A stretch of DNA of 64,000 nt, taken from Moesziomyces globuligerus (Eukaryota; Basidiomycota; Ustilaginomycetes; Ustilaginales; Ustilaginaceae). A program made the translations under genes and the position numbers. The stretch is from contig JARVLF010000017.1 of NCBI GenBank assembly GCA_030849465.1, forward strand, positions 682,001 through 746,000, read 5' to 3'. Shown piece after piece: positions 51,270 to 61,122 of this stretch (position 1 is its first letter; each line of letters starts with the position of its first letter). The notes beneath the pieces are model-generated. The model was not told the origin of the DNA and made no database searches. It was given only the letters and a program-made list of their open reading frames with translations.

Positions 51270-54200
51270 ATGCCGCCCCGTAGAGCGGCCGCTGCCAAGG
51301 CACGCGACTCCATCGCATCCAACGCTTCGTCCACATCCTCCGCCTCCGCCTCCGCCTCCGCCTCTCCCTCGCTCCAGGCACGCGCCTCGCGCACCTCCAG
51401 ATCCTCCACAACGGCCAACCCCAAATCCACCACCGCAGCACGTTCGCGCAGGCGCATCCAAAGCTCAGAAGACGAAGATGAACAAGACGAGAGCCAAGAC
51501 GATGACGACGAGGATCACGACGACCAAGAGAGCGACGCACCCGACACTCCACTAAAGCCAGCCTCCCGATCGCGCTCCCAGAAGACCGCTGCGAGTAGCA
51601 CCTCCTCGCGTGCTCCCGCACCTCGAGCTCGCGCTTCCGCCTCCTCAGCCAAGTCCACAGCGCCCCCGGCAAAGACGTCCAGGTCGCGCGCCAAACAAGT
51701 GGTCGAGAGCGAAGACGAAGAAGAGGAGCAGGACGACGAGGAGGACGAGGTAGACGAGTCGCTCAGCGTTGATCGCGACGAACTAGCCTCGGACGAACAA
51801 GAGCAGGAGGAGGACCAAGAGGAGGATGAAGACGAGGAAGAGGACGAGGAAGACGAAGCCATCCAGTCGCCCTCGGCCCGTCGCGTATCCAAGCCGACTT
51901 CTGCCAAAGGCGCAAAACAGGCTCCAGCCAGCCGGGCGCCTGCATCTTCCAGCGTCCAGCACGTAGACGAGAAAGACTCTGACGCGGAGTCCGACGACTC
52001 CGAGTCCTCGTTCAAGGAGGCCCGTACGGGCACCCCCGAGCCTAACGAGGCCACCGATTCGGCCCTCAATCCACCCCAAACACCCTCGTCCAACCTCCTC
52101 AAGCAGATTGCCACACCAGCAAAGCCCGCTGCACCCGCCGGTCCGCTCAAGCGTCTCGTCATTCACAAGATGGTCCTCATCGACTTCAAATCCTATGCCG
52201 GTCGTCAGGAGATCGGTCCCTTCCACAAATCCTTCTCCAGCGTCGTCGGCCCCAACGGAAGCGGAAAGAGCAACGTCATCGACTCCCTCCTCTTCGTCTT
52301 CGGCTGGAGAGCTTCCAAGATGCGTCAGGGTAAACTCTCCGAGCTCATCCACAACTCGGCTGGCAAGGAGAACCTGCCCCACTGCAGCGTCGAGGTCTGG
52401 TTCCGCGAGATCATCGACGCGCCCGGCGACGCCTTCACCGTCGTCCCCGGCAGCAAGCTCGTCGTCTCCCGCACCGCCTACCGCAACAACACCTCCCAGT
52501 ACTTTATCAACGCGCGCAAATCCAACTTCACCGAAGCCACGTCCCTCCTCAAGGCTAAAGGCATCGACCTCGACCACAAGCGCTTCCTCATCCTCCAGGG
52601 CGAGGTCGAGTCCATCGCTCAGATGCCTCCACGCGCAAAAAACGAGCACGAGGAGGGCCTCCTCGAGTACCTCGAAGACATCATCGGCACCAGCTGCTTC
52701 AAGACGCCCATCGAGGAGCACGCAAAACTCGTCGACGAGGCCAACGAGCGCAGAGCTGAGAAGCTCGGTCGTCTCAAGATCGTCCAGAAGGAAAAGGACG
52801 CCCTCGAGGCCAAGAAGCGCCAGGCAGAGGAATTCCTCCGCTACCAGAACGAGCTCACCCATCTCCAGTCCACCCTCTGGCAGGTCTACATCCTCGAGTG
52901 CCGCGACAACATCAAGGTCGCCACCGACGCCATCGCAAAGCTCCACGCACGCCTCGCCGACGAGGTCGAGAAGCACTCGGGCTCCAAGGCCGAGATCGAA
53001 GAGCTCGAGGCCGAGTACAAGGCGCTCGCCAAGGAGTTTGACAGCATCGCCCGCAGCAGCGAAAAGGTGGTCAAGGAGCTCGCCCGCTTCGAAAAGGAGG
53101 ACGTCCAGCTCCAGGAGAAGCGCAAGCATCTCGAGTCCAAGAAGAAGAAGCTCGCAAAGGCCATCGCAGACGACCGCCACGCCGCCTCCGAGGCCCGAGC
53201 CACCGCCTCCGACTCGGCCCACAAGATCGAAAAGGAGGAGGCCGCGCTCCGCAAGCTCGAGGCCTCGCTCGAACACGAAGAGGCCGAGCTCGAAAAGGTC
53301 AGAGACTCGCTCAAGGGCAAGACGGAGAAGTTCAGCCGCGCCATCGAGGTCAAGCAGCGCGAGCTTCAGCCCTGGACGGCCAAGATCAGCGACAAGGTGG
53401 CCGCCAAGAACGTCGCCCAGGAGGAGCGCGATCTGCTCGCCGGCCGCGGCGCTCAGGTCGAGGCCAACATCGCCGAGGCCAAAGAGGCGCTGCGCAACCT
53501 CGAGCTCGACAACGAGACCAAGCACGCAGAGGTGGAGAGCCTCAACCAGGAGCGAAGCGCTCTCGAAAACAAGATCGCCTCGTGCCAGAAGCAGCTCAAC
53601 GAGATGAAGCAGCAAGAGTCCGCACTGCGCTCCAAGGTCGTCTCGGCACGGTCCAAGGCCGACGAGGCACGCCAGAGCGTCAGCGCCAGCCGCTCGCGCG
53701 GCGACGTCCTCTCGAGCCTCACGCGCCAGGCTGAACTCGGCATGATCAAGGGCTTCCACGGCCGCCTCGGCAACCTCGGTGTCATCGACGACAAGTACGA
53801 CGTCGCCATCAGCACCGCCTGCCCGGGGCTCAACAACATCGTCGTCGACTCGGTCGACTGCGGTCAGGCTTGCATCGAGCACCTGCGCAAGAACAACCTC
53901 GGTCGCGCCAACTTTGTCCTGCTCAACAGCCTCGGCATTAACGCAGCGGCGCTGGCGCCCATCGACACGCCCGAAAACGTGCCGCGCCTCTTTGACCTCG
54001 TCAAGCCCCGCGAGCCTCGCTTTGCCGCCGCCTTCTACCACCAGCTGCGCGACACGCTCGTAGCCAAAGACCTCGCCCACGCCAACCGCATCGCCTACGG
54101 TGCCAAGCGCTGGCGCGTCGTCACGCTCGACGGCCAACTCATCGACAAGAGCGGTACCATGTCCGGCGGTGGCAACAAGGTCTCGCGCGGCGCCATGAGC

Positions 54201-56264
54201 TCCAAGTTTGCAGCGGACGAGGTGTCGCCCGAGCAGCTCCAGCGCCTGGAGCGCGATCGCGACGCCGTCGAGGAATCGCTGCGCGGCCACGTCACCTCGA
54301 TGAAGACGGTCGAGTCGCTGCTCGAAGGCCATCGCAACCGTGCGCCGCAGATCGAGGTGGCGCTGGACAAGATCCGCATGGACCTCGAGAGCGGCGAGCA
54401 GCGCGTGCGCGAGGCCAAGAGGCGTGTCAAGGAGCTCGAGGCCGAGAGCAAGCCCGATGCCGGCGACGCCTCGCGCATCGCCGAGCTCGACCGCCAGATC
54501 GGCTCGCTGGACAAGGAGATCGCCAAGCTCACCGAGAAGAGCTCGGCCATCGAGGCCGACATCGAGGCGCTGCAGGAGAAGATCCTCGAGGCCGGCGGTG
54601 TCGAGCTGCGCACGCAGAACAGCAAGGTGGAGAGCATCAAGGAGAAGATCGAGCTCTCGTCCGAACTCACCACCAAGGCCGAGGTGGCCAAGTCCAAGGC
54701 GGAGAAGGACGGCGTCAAGCTCGACAAGTCGCTCGAGAAGAACGAGGCGCAGCTCGCCGAGCTCGATGGCGAGCTGGAGCAGCTGCGCGAGGACATTGCA
54801 GCAAAGGCAGCCGAGGCCGAGGGCGTACGCACCAAGGTCGAAGAGCAGCAGCATCTGATGGACACCAAGGCAGAGGAGCGCGACGAGCTCAAGGCGCAGC
54901 TCGACGAGCGCTCCGAGTCGGCCAACTCGTTCCGCGCGCTCGAGATGGAGATCAAGCAGAAGCTCGAGGACAACGAGCGCGTGCACAGCGACAACGAGAA
55001 GCGCCTCAAGCACTGGCAGGAGAAGCTCGCCACCTTGGTGCTGCATCAGGTCGACGACGAGGATGAGGAGGACGACGACGACGCGGCTGCTGCTGCCAAG
55101 GACGGCGAAGAGGACGGCGAGGCTGGCGAGGCTGGTGCGAAGCGTTCCAAGTCGGCGAGCAAGAAGCGCGCTGCGGCCAAGGTCGAGGGTGGCGACGACG
55201 AAGCGATCGAGGAAGAAGACGAGGAGGACGAGGATGCGGCGCTGGCGTTGCCCGAGTATGCCGAGGACGAGCTGCGTGCGATCAACAAGGATTCGACCAA
55301 GGCGCAGATCGTGTTCTACGAGGAGAAGGTGTCGCAGGGCTCGGCCAACATGTCGGTGCTGGCCGAGTACCGCAAGCGCGAGGCCGAGTTTCTGGCGCGT
55401 GCCAAGGATCTGGAGGCGACGACGCAGGAGCGCGACGGTGCCAAGCAGAGGTACGACGATCTGCGCAAGCAGCGTCTGGAGAACTTTATGGCTGGCTTCA
55501 GCGTGATCTCGTCCAAGCTCAAGGAGATGTACCAGACGATCACGCTGGGCGGCAATGCGGAGCTGGAGCTGGTGGACTCGCTGGATCCGTTTGCGGAGGG
55601 CATCCTGTTTTCGGTCATGCCGCCTAAAAAGTCGTGGAAGAACATCTCGAATCTGTCGGGAGGAGAGAAGACGCTGTCGTCGCTGGCGCTCGTGTTTGCG
55701 CTGCACGCCTACAAGCCGACGCCCGTGTACGTGATGGACGAGATCGATGCGGCGCTCGACTTCCGCAACGTGTCGATCGTGGCCAACCTCATCCGCGAAC
55801 GCACCAAGGGCGGCCAGTTTATCATCATCTCGCTGCGCAACAACATGTTTGAGCTCTCGTCGCGCCTCATCGGCGTGTACAAGACGGCCAACTGCACCAA
55901 ATCGCTCACCATCGACAACACCGAGTTGCTCGCCGCCGAGCCGGTCTCGAAGCCAGCACCACGCATGAGTGTGGCTGCGTCGCCCGCGGCGACACCGCAG
56001 ATGGTGGCGGCGACTCCGCGCGCGGGTCAGGGGAGGATGGTTCCCAAGACACCCGCGCCCGCATCGCATGCGTCGTCGCAGCTGGATCTCAACCGCCTCA
56101 TGACGCCCGCGTTGGGCAAGACTCCTTCCTCGGTCCTCCAGCGCTCGCGCATGCACAACGCCCTCACCCCGGCGTTTGCAAAGGTCAGCAAACCTCCCAA
56201 CTTCTCCACCGCAGCCTCGAAGCGCAGCGTCTCCCAAACCATACCTCCCACCACCGCCAACTAG
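51270..56264 (+). CDS. SMC4: condensin subunit Smc4
   Basis: 1664 residues, an SMC ATPase that pairs with Smc2 in condensin to compact mitotic chromosomes. The N-terminal ~290 residues are a disordered tail with long Asp/Glu runs, longer than usual. The head follows with IHKMVLIDFKSYAGRQEIGP and Walker A GPNGSGKS (327-334), then QGKLSELIHNSAGKE. The hinge (from about 815) has IKGFHGRLGNLGVIDDKYDV, a sequence diagnostic of Smc4. The C-terminal part holds KSGTMSGGGNKVSRG, the signature LSGGEKTLSSLAL (from about 1462) and Walker B VYVMDEIDAALDF (about 1485). Coiled coils link these parts. An acidic/Ala/Lys insertion of about 70 residues interrupts the distal coiled coil (about 1270-1340). The start MPPRRAAAAK has A at -3. 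A 1573-codon antisense open frame is a codon-bias shadow. Confidence 0.97.
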   Translation: MPPRRAAAAKARDSIASNASSTSSASASASASPSLQARASRTSRSSTTANPKSTTAARSRRRIQSSEDEDEQDESQDDDDEDHDDQESDAPDTPLKPASRSRSQKTAASSTSSRAPAPRARASASSAKSTAPPAKTSRSRAKQVVESEDEEEEQDDEEDEVDESLSVDRDELASDEQEQEEDQEEDEDEEEDEEDEAIQSPSARRVSKPTSAKGAKQAPASRAPASSSVQHVDEKDSDAESDDSESSFKEARTGTPEPNEATDSALNPPQTPSSNLLKQIATPAKPAAPAGPLKRLVIHKMVLIDFKSYAGRQEIGPFHKSFSSVVGPNGSGKSNVIDSLLFVFGWRASKMRQGKLSELIHNSAGKENLPHCSVEVWFREIIDAPGDAFTVVPGSKLVVSRTAYRNNTSQYFINARKSNFTEATSLLKAKGIDLDHKRFLILQGEVESIAQMPPRAKNEHEEGLLEYLEDIIGTSCFKTPIEEHAKLVDEANERRAEKLGRLKIVQKEKDALEAKKRQAEEFLRYQNELTHLQSTLWQVYILECRDNIKVATDAIAKLHARLADEVEKHSGSKAEIEELEAEYKALAKEFDSIARSSEKVVKELARFEKEDVQLQEKRKHLESKKKKLAKAIADDRHAASEARATASDSAHKIEKEEAALRKLEASLEHEEAELEKVRDSLKGKTEKFSRAIEVKQRELQPWTAKISDKVAAKNVAQEERDLLAGRGAQVEANIAEAKEALRNLELDNETKHAEVESLNQERSALENKIASCQKQLNEMKQQESALRSKVVSARSKADEARQSVSASRSRGDVLSSLTRQAELGMIKGFHGRLGNLGVIDDKYDVAISTACPGLNNIVVDSVDCGQACIEHLRKNNLGRANFVLLNSLGINAAALAPIDTPENVPRLFDLVKPREPRFAAAFYHQLRDTLVAKDLAHANRIAYGAKRWRVVTLDGQLIDKSGTMSGGGNKVSRGAMSSKFAADEVSPEQLQRLERDRDAVEESLRGHVTSMKTVESLLEGHRNRAPQIEVALDKIRMDLESGEQRVREAKRRVKELEAESKPDAGDASRIAELDRQIGSLDKEIAKLTEKSSAIEADIEALQEKILEAGGVELRTQNSKVESIKEKIELSSELTTKAEVAKSKAEKDGVKLDKSLEKNEAQLAELDGELEQLREDIAAKAAEAEGVRTKVEEQQHLMDTKAEERDELKAQLDERSESANSFRALEMEIKQKLEDNERVHSDNEKRLKHWQEKLATLVLHQVDDEDEEDDDDAAAAAKDGEEDGEAGEAGAKRSKSASKKRAAAKVEGGDDEAIEEEDEEDEDAALALPEYAEDELRAINKDSTKAQIVFYEEKVSQGSANMSVLAEYRKREAEFLARAKDLEATTQERDGAKQRYDDLRKQRLENFMAGFSVISSKLKEMYQTITLGGNAELELVDSLDPFAEGILFSVMPPKKSWKNISNLSGGEKTLSSLALVFALHAYKPTPVYVMDEIDAALDFRNVSIVANLIRERTKGGQFIIISLRNNMFELSSRLIGVYKTANCTKSLTIDNTELLAAEPVSKPAPRMSVAASPAATPQMVAATPRAGQGRMVPKTPAPASHASSQLDLNRLMTPALGKTPSSVLQRSRMHNALTPAFAKVSKPPNFSTAASKRSVSQTIPPTTAN

Positions 56265-56615
56265 GCGCAGTAGTGCCGATTTCACCAAGTGTATTTGTAG
56301 TTTCATACGGATCAAGGCTCTCATCGTTACGGCTTGTGGCAGAGGTGTGTGTGGGGATGCGATGGAAGAGGAAGAGGTGCAATGGTGAGATGCAGGACAA
56401 AGTGATGTCGGGGCCGAGTCTTTAGCGAACCAAGCCGGTCTATGCGATGGGTAAAAGGGGGCGGGGTGGATCGAGTCAAAGTCAGAGGTGCAAAACCGAC
56501 GCATGCCTTGTCACTCTCTTTCACTCTGTCCTCCATTCTCTCGCGCCGTGCTTACGACGGTTGGTTACTTGGCCACTCGACGCACCATGCGCGCGTGTGC
56601 ACATTCGGAGAGCTT
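56265..56615. other. 3' flanks of converging SMC4 and SDR-like genes
   Basis: 351 bp with no gene supported. Confidence 0.4.
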
Positions 56616-58160
56616 TTATTGAGAGTCGGTGGGATGGGCACGTTTGATCTTACCTCCGAGCAGGCCGATGCGGTTTTCAAGACGCTCCTCCTCGTCAGTC
56701 CAGAGTTGTGCCCACCGCTCGTGCGCCTCGACGTCGACCTTGACCTCCAACCTCGCAGGTAGCACTGGCCGGACAATGCGCGCTTCCCGATACAGCTCAA
56801 CCGCTACCATCGGCTCGTGTAGCCTCACGCGCGCATCCGCATCCACCACACCCCTCCCTCCATCTACCCCTGCGCGTTCCCCTGCGCGTTCCCCTGCGCG
56901 TTCCCCTGCGCGTTCAGCTTTGGACGTGGCGCGTTTGAGGACGGGATGCGTTCTGGCGTTGGGTTGCATCTTGCGCGCGGTGGCCCAGACGACGCTATTG
57001 GCCGCCGTCGCCGGCGATTTGGCCAGCAGCCACACCACAGGCCACACCAGCATGAGCACCAGACCGCGCAGCACGACGCGGACGAGGTGAACAAGGCGCG
57101 CGAGCGGGTTGGTGGAAGCGGCTTGTTGGGGTGGCGGCAGGAAGGTGTCGATGATGTCGGCGTTGCGTTCAAAGCCGGCGCAGACGTTGATGACGGCGAT
57201 GTTGCTGCGTGTGCGCGGCGCCGGTGCGGAAGGCTGGTTGGCCTGCACGTCGATGCCGGGCAGCTTGGTGCGTGGACGTGGATCGGCCTCGGCCAGCAAA
57301 TCCACCCTTCGCTGCAACTCGACACTGAGCGCATACCAGCGCAGCGACGCCGCCCCCACCAGCGCCGAATAACTCGCCTCGGCCAGCTTCTTCAACGTCA
57401 CCCCGTTCCGCGCGCTCCGCGCCTGGCCGGCCGCCTCCTTCGCCTGTGGTTCCGAGGCAGGCGGAGCGAGGAGGTCAAAGTGATTCACGCCCGCAGCGTA
57501 GAAGGGCGAGAGGAGCGAGACGATGCGGATCTCGCGCTCGGGCGGCAGCACGAGCAGGCTGCTGAGCAGCGAGTTGACCAGGTGGAAGCGCGCCAGCACG
57601 TGCAGCTGGTAGATGGCCTCGGCCCTCGAGATGGCCATGCGGGTCTGGAGATTGCGCACCTCATGGCGCGAAGGTGGGAGGAAGAGGAGCGTGTCGAGCC
57701 GACGGATGCCCTGCTGCTGCTTCTTGTCGCCTGCATTCCACAGCGCCGCAAACGCCGAGATGCTCTCGAGGCTGCCGATATCGCACTGCTCGGCGTAGAC
57801 CAGCTCGGACTGCGTCGAGTCGCGGATAAGGTGTACGAGCTGCACCACGTCCGGCGCAGCTATGTCTGGCGTCAGCGCGATGATCTGCGCACCGCGATGC
57901 GCGAGCGCCGAGACGGCAACGACGCCCAGCGGAGTGAAGGCGCCCGAGGCCACGAGCACCACGCGTCCGTGCAGATCGTTGAGATGCTCATCCGCCGCCG
58001 CAGGCGCCGGTGCGTCTTTGAGCGGAAGCGGATCGAGGAGCTTGGCACCCTGCGACCAGGTCTTGAGGAACGAGATGGCCACGAGCGAGGCGGCGATCGA
58101 GGCCCAATACTCGGTGGGCACGGCGGCCGATACCGCCGATGCGAGCAGATGCACCGGCAT
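56616..58160 (-). CDS. SDR-like membrane-associated protein, probably DUF1776 type
   Basis: 514 residues from the ATG at 58160 (MPVHLLASAVSAAVPTEYWA); a longer form from ATG 58310 would add 50 residues including a Pro run. A Rossmann-like fold starts with GRVVLVASGAFTPLGVVAVS, a degenerate version of the SDR cofactor motif, and continues with strands ending ALTPD and AEQCDIGSLESI. The expected YxxxK catalytic pair is not present in the corresponding segment (SYSALVGAASLRW). This pattern, together with hydrophobic segments near the N-terminus and at about 380-400 (VLRGLVLMLVWPVVWLLA), resembles fungal DUF1776 proteins such as yeast YNL181W/Pbr1, an oxidoreductase-like protein. Four tandem Glu-Arg-Ala-Gly units occur in the tail. 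Function is uncertain; membrane association is inferred. Confidence 0.75.
   Translation of the reverse strand: MPVHLLASAVSAAVPTEYWASIAASLVAISFLKTWSQGAKLLDPLPLKDAPAPAAADEHLNDLHGRVVLVASGAFTPLGVVAVSALAHRGAQIIALTPDIAAPDVVQLVHLIRDSTQSELVYAEQCDIGSLESISAFAALWNAGDKKQQQGIRRLDTLLFLPPSRHEVRNLQTRMAISRAEAIYQLHVLARFHLVNSLLSSLLVLPPEREIRIVSLLSPFYAAGVNHFDLLAPPASEPQAKEAAGQARSARNGVTLKKLAEASYSALVGAASLRWYALSVELQRRVDLLAEADPRPRTKLPGIDVQANQPSAPAPRTRSNIAVINVCAGFERNADIIDTFLPPPQQAASTNPLARLVHLVRVVLRGLVLMLVWPVVWLLAKSPATAANSVVWATARKMQPNARTHPVLKRATSKAERAGERAGERAGERAGVDGGRGVVDADARVRLHEPMVAVELYREARIVRPVLPARLEVKVDVEAHERWAQLWTDEEERLENRIGLLGGKIKRAHPTDSQ
56868..56915 (-). repeat. 12-bp tandem repeat encoding (ERAG)4
   Basis: Four near-perfect 12-bp units in the coding sequence of the SDR-like gene give Glu-Arg-Ala-Gly four times. 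The near-identity at DNA level suggests recent slippage. Confidence 0.85.
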
Positions 58161-58431
58161 GACGAATCCTGTGCCGGGAGGTGGTGGTGGTGGTGGTCGT
58201 GATGCAGCGAGGCTCGAGGCGCTTGGTGTTGGTCTTGCAAGAGCGAGTTCGGCGACTTTTCCCACTTCCGACTTCCGCGCGGCTCTTCGACGTTGAAACG
58301 CACCGACCATCACCTCTGTGGACCCTGACTTGCCACCTCACCATCTCATCACGCGACCACACGGTCATGGCGCTGGATCACCCCCTGCAGCTGCCATTCG
58401 TGGCAGAACAGCCAGCGTGATCGTACCTACC

Positions 58432-59422
58432 ATGAACATCCAAGACGCAGCCGCCTCGTCGTCGTCGCCGTCGTCGGCGGCGGCGGCGGCCGATACGCTG
58501 TCGGTGCGACCGCACAACTACTACTACGAGAACCACGACGATCCCTTCGCCGGCGCATTCTGGTCGCAGTTCCACGACCCGCACGAGCTCGCTGCCCGCC
58601 ATGTGCCTGTCGACGCATCGCCCGCCGCCGCCATGAAGGCGTATCGCGAGTACCGCGACCGCGTGCGCAAGCCTGTGCTCGCCACCTACACCATCCTCGG
58701 CTTCCTCAGCTCCGGAACATACGGCAGGGTCTACAAGGCGCGCCTACGCAGCGCACCGCAGCTGCCTTCCACCAGCGCTTCTGCTGCGGCTGGTCTGGCT
58801 GCGTCCGCCGCTTCCAACGTTGCACAAACCGCTTCCAATGCTGCGCCCACCGCTGCCGCGCCAGCTGCCACCAAGAAACGAGCCGGCCTGCTTCAACAGC
58901 ACCAGCTGCTCGACTCGCCCAGCGCGGCTTCCTCGCTTCATGCTACTCCAAAGTCGGTCGTCGAGGCTTCCGCCCCCGCCCATGGCACTCCGGGACGCAA
59001 CCGCACCACCGACTCTCCAGGTGTATCCTCCGCCGCGGGAGGCTCGGCCAATCCTCGGCCCGGAGACCTTGCCTCTGCTGCGGCCACGCTGGGCGGCGGC
59101 GACGCGCAGATCTTCGCCATCAAGAAGTTCAAGCCGGACACCAAGGAGACCGACGCGTCGGTGTATACGGGCATCTCGCAGAGCGCGATGCGCGAGATCT
59201 CGCTCAACCGCGAGCTGAGCCACGTCAACATTGTGACGCTGCACCAGGTGATGCTGGAGGACAAGGCGATCTACATGGTGTTTGAGTACGCCGAGCACGA
59301 TCTGCTCCAGATCATACACTACCACTCGACCGCGCTGCGTACGCCCATCCCCACGGCGGTGCTCAAGAGCCTCATGTGGCAGCTCATCAACGGCGTCGCC
59401 TATCTGCACGCCAACTGGATCC

Positions 59423-59453
<31 letters not shown>

Positions 59454-60543
59454 CGTCACCTCGCACGGCGTGGTCAAGATCGGCGATCTTGGACTCGCGC
59501 GCCTCTACTCGTCGCCGCTGCAGAGCCTGTACAACGGCGACAAGGTGGTGGTCACCATCTGGTACCGTGCACCGGAGCTGCTGCTCGGTGCGCGCCACTA
59601 CACCACGGCGATCGACATGTGGAGCGTCGGATGCATCTGGGGCGAACTCTTGGCGCTGAGACCCATGTTCAAGGGCGAAGAGGCCAAGATGGATCCCAAG
59701 ACCAAGGCGGCGCCGTTCCAGACGGATCAGCTCAAGCGCATCGTCGAGGTCTTGGGCACGCCCAACAAGGAGCGCTGGCCTGCGATCGAGTCGATGCCGG
59801 ACTACAAGGGTTGGTGGCCGCATCTGCGGCTGGACAACTATCCCAAGACGCTTTCGCGCTGGTATGCGTCTCGCAACAAGGGCGAGGATGGTTACGACCT
59901 CTTTGACCTGCTGCTTCAGTACGATCCCGAGCAGAGGTTGACGGCGAATCAGGCGTTGGAGCATGCGTGGTTTGGCAGCACCGAGCCGCGTCCGACGCTC
60001 AACGCGTTTGCCAGTCTGACCAAACCTCTGGGCACGTATCCGAATCGTCGCGTGATTCACGACGATCTGGATCCCAAGATGAAGAGCAACTATCTGCCTC
60101 CGATCGACACGCACCATCTGCCCGCATCGCATCAGTTCAACCTCAACGGCGCGCATCCGCTGCGTCTCGCCCAGCTGCTGCATCGTCAACACCACCTCTC
60201 GCAACCGCACGCAGGCGCGTCGATCGAGGCAGGTAAGGCTTCCGTCGGCTCGGCTGCGGGACCTGCTGCTCCCCCGCCATTGGCATCGGCTACGGGTACG
60301 GGGGCCATGCAGACTTCGGCTCCCAGTACAGCTCCCTCGCATGGACCCCCGCATCCACCGCTCATCACCATCGCTCAGCCCCCTTCGTCCACTCCGACGG
60401 TACGCAGCTCTCATAGCTTCCAGAGTACGGCGGAGGGTACGACCGAGCCATCGCCCGTGGCGTCCAATCCAGCCACCACCAGAAATACCACGCTCGTAGC
60501 AACAGCCACCCGCAACAACCAGCGCAAACGCCAACGAATCTAA
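58432..60543 (+). CDS. SSN3: Mediator kinase Cdk8/Ssn3 (Srb10)
   Basis: 703 residues, a cyclin-C-dependent kinase of the Mediator CDK8 module that phosphorylates the RNA polymerase II CTD and transcription factors in the nucleus. The Gly-rich loop SSGTYGRVYKA lies at 93-103 and the catalytic Lys of AIKKFK at 231. The helix C motif ISQSAMREISLNRELSH corresponds to SMSACRE of CDK8. HRDLKPAN is at 332-339 and DLGLAR at 352-357, with DLG in place of DFG; the activation segment continues to VVTIWYRAPELLLGARHYTT. About 120 Ala/Ser/Pro-rich residues are inserted between the Gly loop and the catalytic Lys. The C-terminal tail is Ser/Pro/Ala/Thr-rich. The start chosen is MNIQDAAASS; the frame is open to 58318 but without clear coding character. 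Confidence 0.95.
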
Positions 60544-61122
60544 GCCTTTGCCTCCCCCGCCTTGCCCGTTGTGCCATGTGGTCTGCCAAGAGAAAGGTGA
60601 TTGAGATCCAAATGTCACAAAGTGTCAAGTTGTGAAAAAAGCCACAAGGGTTTGTGCGTCACGACCAGGCAACACACACCGACGACGGTTAGAGGATGGG
60701 CAAAGACCGAGAGAGAGAGAGAGGGAGTTGTATTTCCGGCAGAGCAGACGTGTGGCGCAGCATAAGACAAACGCGAGAGGCACAGCGGTTTGGGGGCTAC
60801 ATCGAGGGCGGGATGAAGGGAGGAGGAAAAGAAGAAGAAAAAAAAAAAGAGGGCCGAAGGATGGAGAAGAGAAACGGAAGAAAGAATGGAACGGAGAAAG
60901 AATAGAAGTGGAGGCAAGGCCGGGAGAGGAAAAAGTGGGAGGAAGAGGATGCAATACAACGCTGTTGTGACAGATGCAAGAGGACGGAAAGAGAGCCAAG
61001 CAGAGCGGGCAGGTGGTACAAGGGGAACGAGTCAGGACGGTCCACGCAAGACGCATGCCAACCCGACCAAAAAGGATGCATTTACAAAGGAGCCAAAGTC
61101 AAGCAAGGCTTGGCCGCCGAGG
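60544..61122. other. 3' flanks of converging SSN3 and CCR4
   Basis: 579 bp with A/G-rich tracts, including AGAGAGAGAG near 60711 and A-runs near 60830-60850. No gene is supported; the open frames here are simple-sequence driven. Confidence 0.45.

Noticed and set aside
51783..56504. 1573-codon open frame antisense to SMC4
   Set aside because: Its frame mirrors the sense codons. Strong GC3 bias removes stop codons on the opposite strand. The product is a Leu/Arg/Glu-rich low-complexity string with no domain, whereas the sense strand has every SMC motif.
56616..58310. N-terminally longer form of the SDR-like protein from ATG 58310
   Set aside because: The extra 50 residues hold a Pro run and eat into the short divergent promoter shared with SSN3. 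The hydrophobic start at 58160 looks more natural, though the longer form is not excluded.
58318..58431. N-terminal extension of SSN3
   Set aside because: Extra codons lack conservation-like character; the ATG at 58432 is a normal start.
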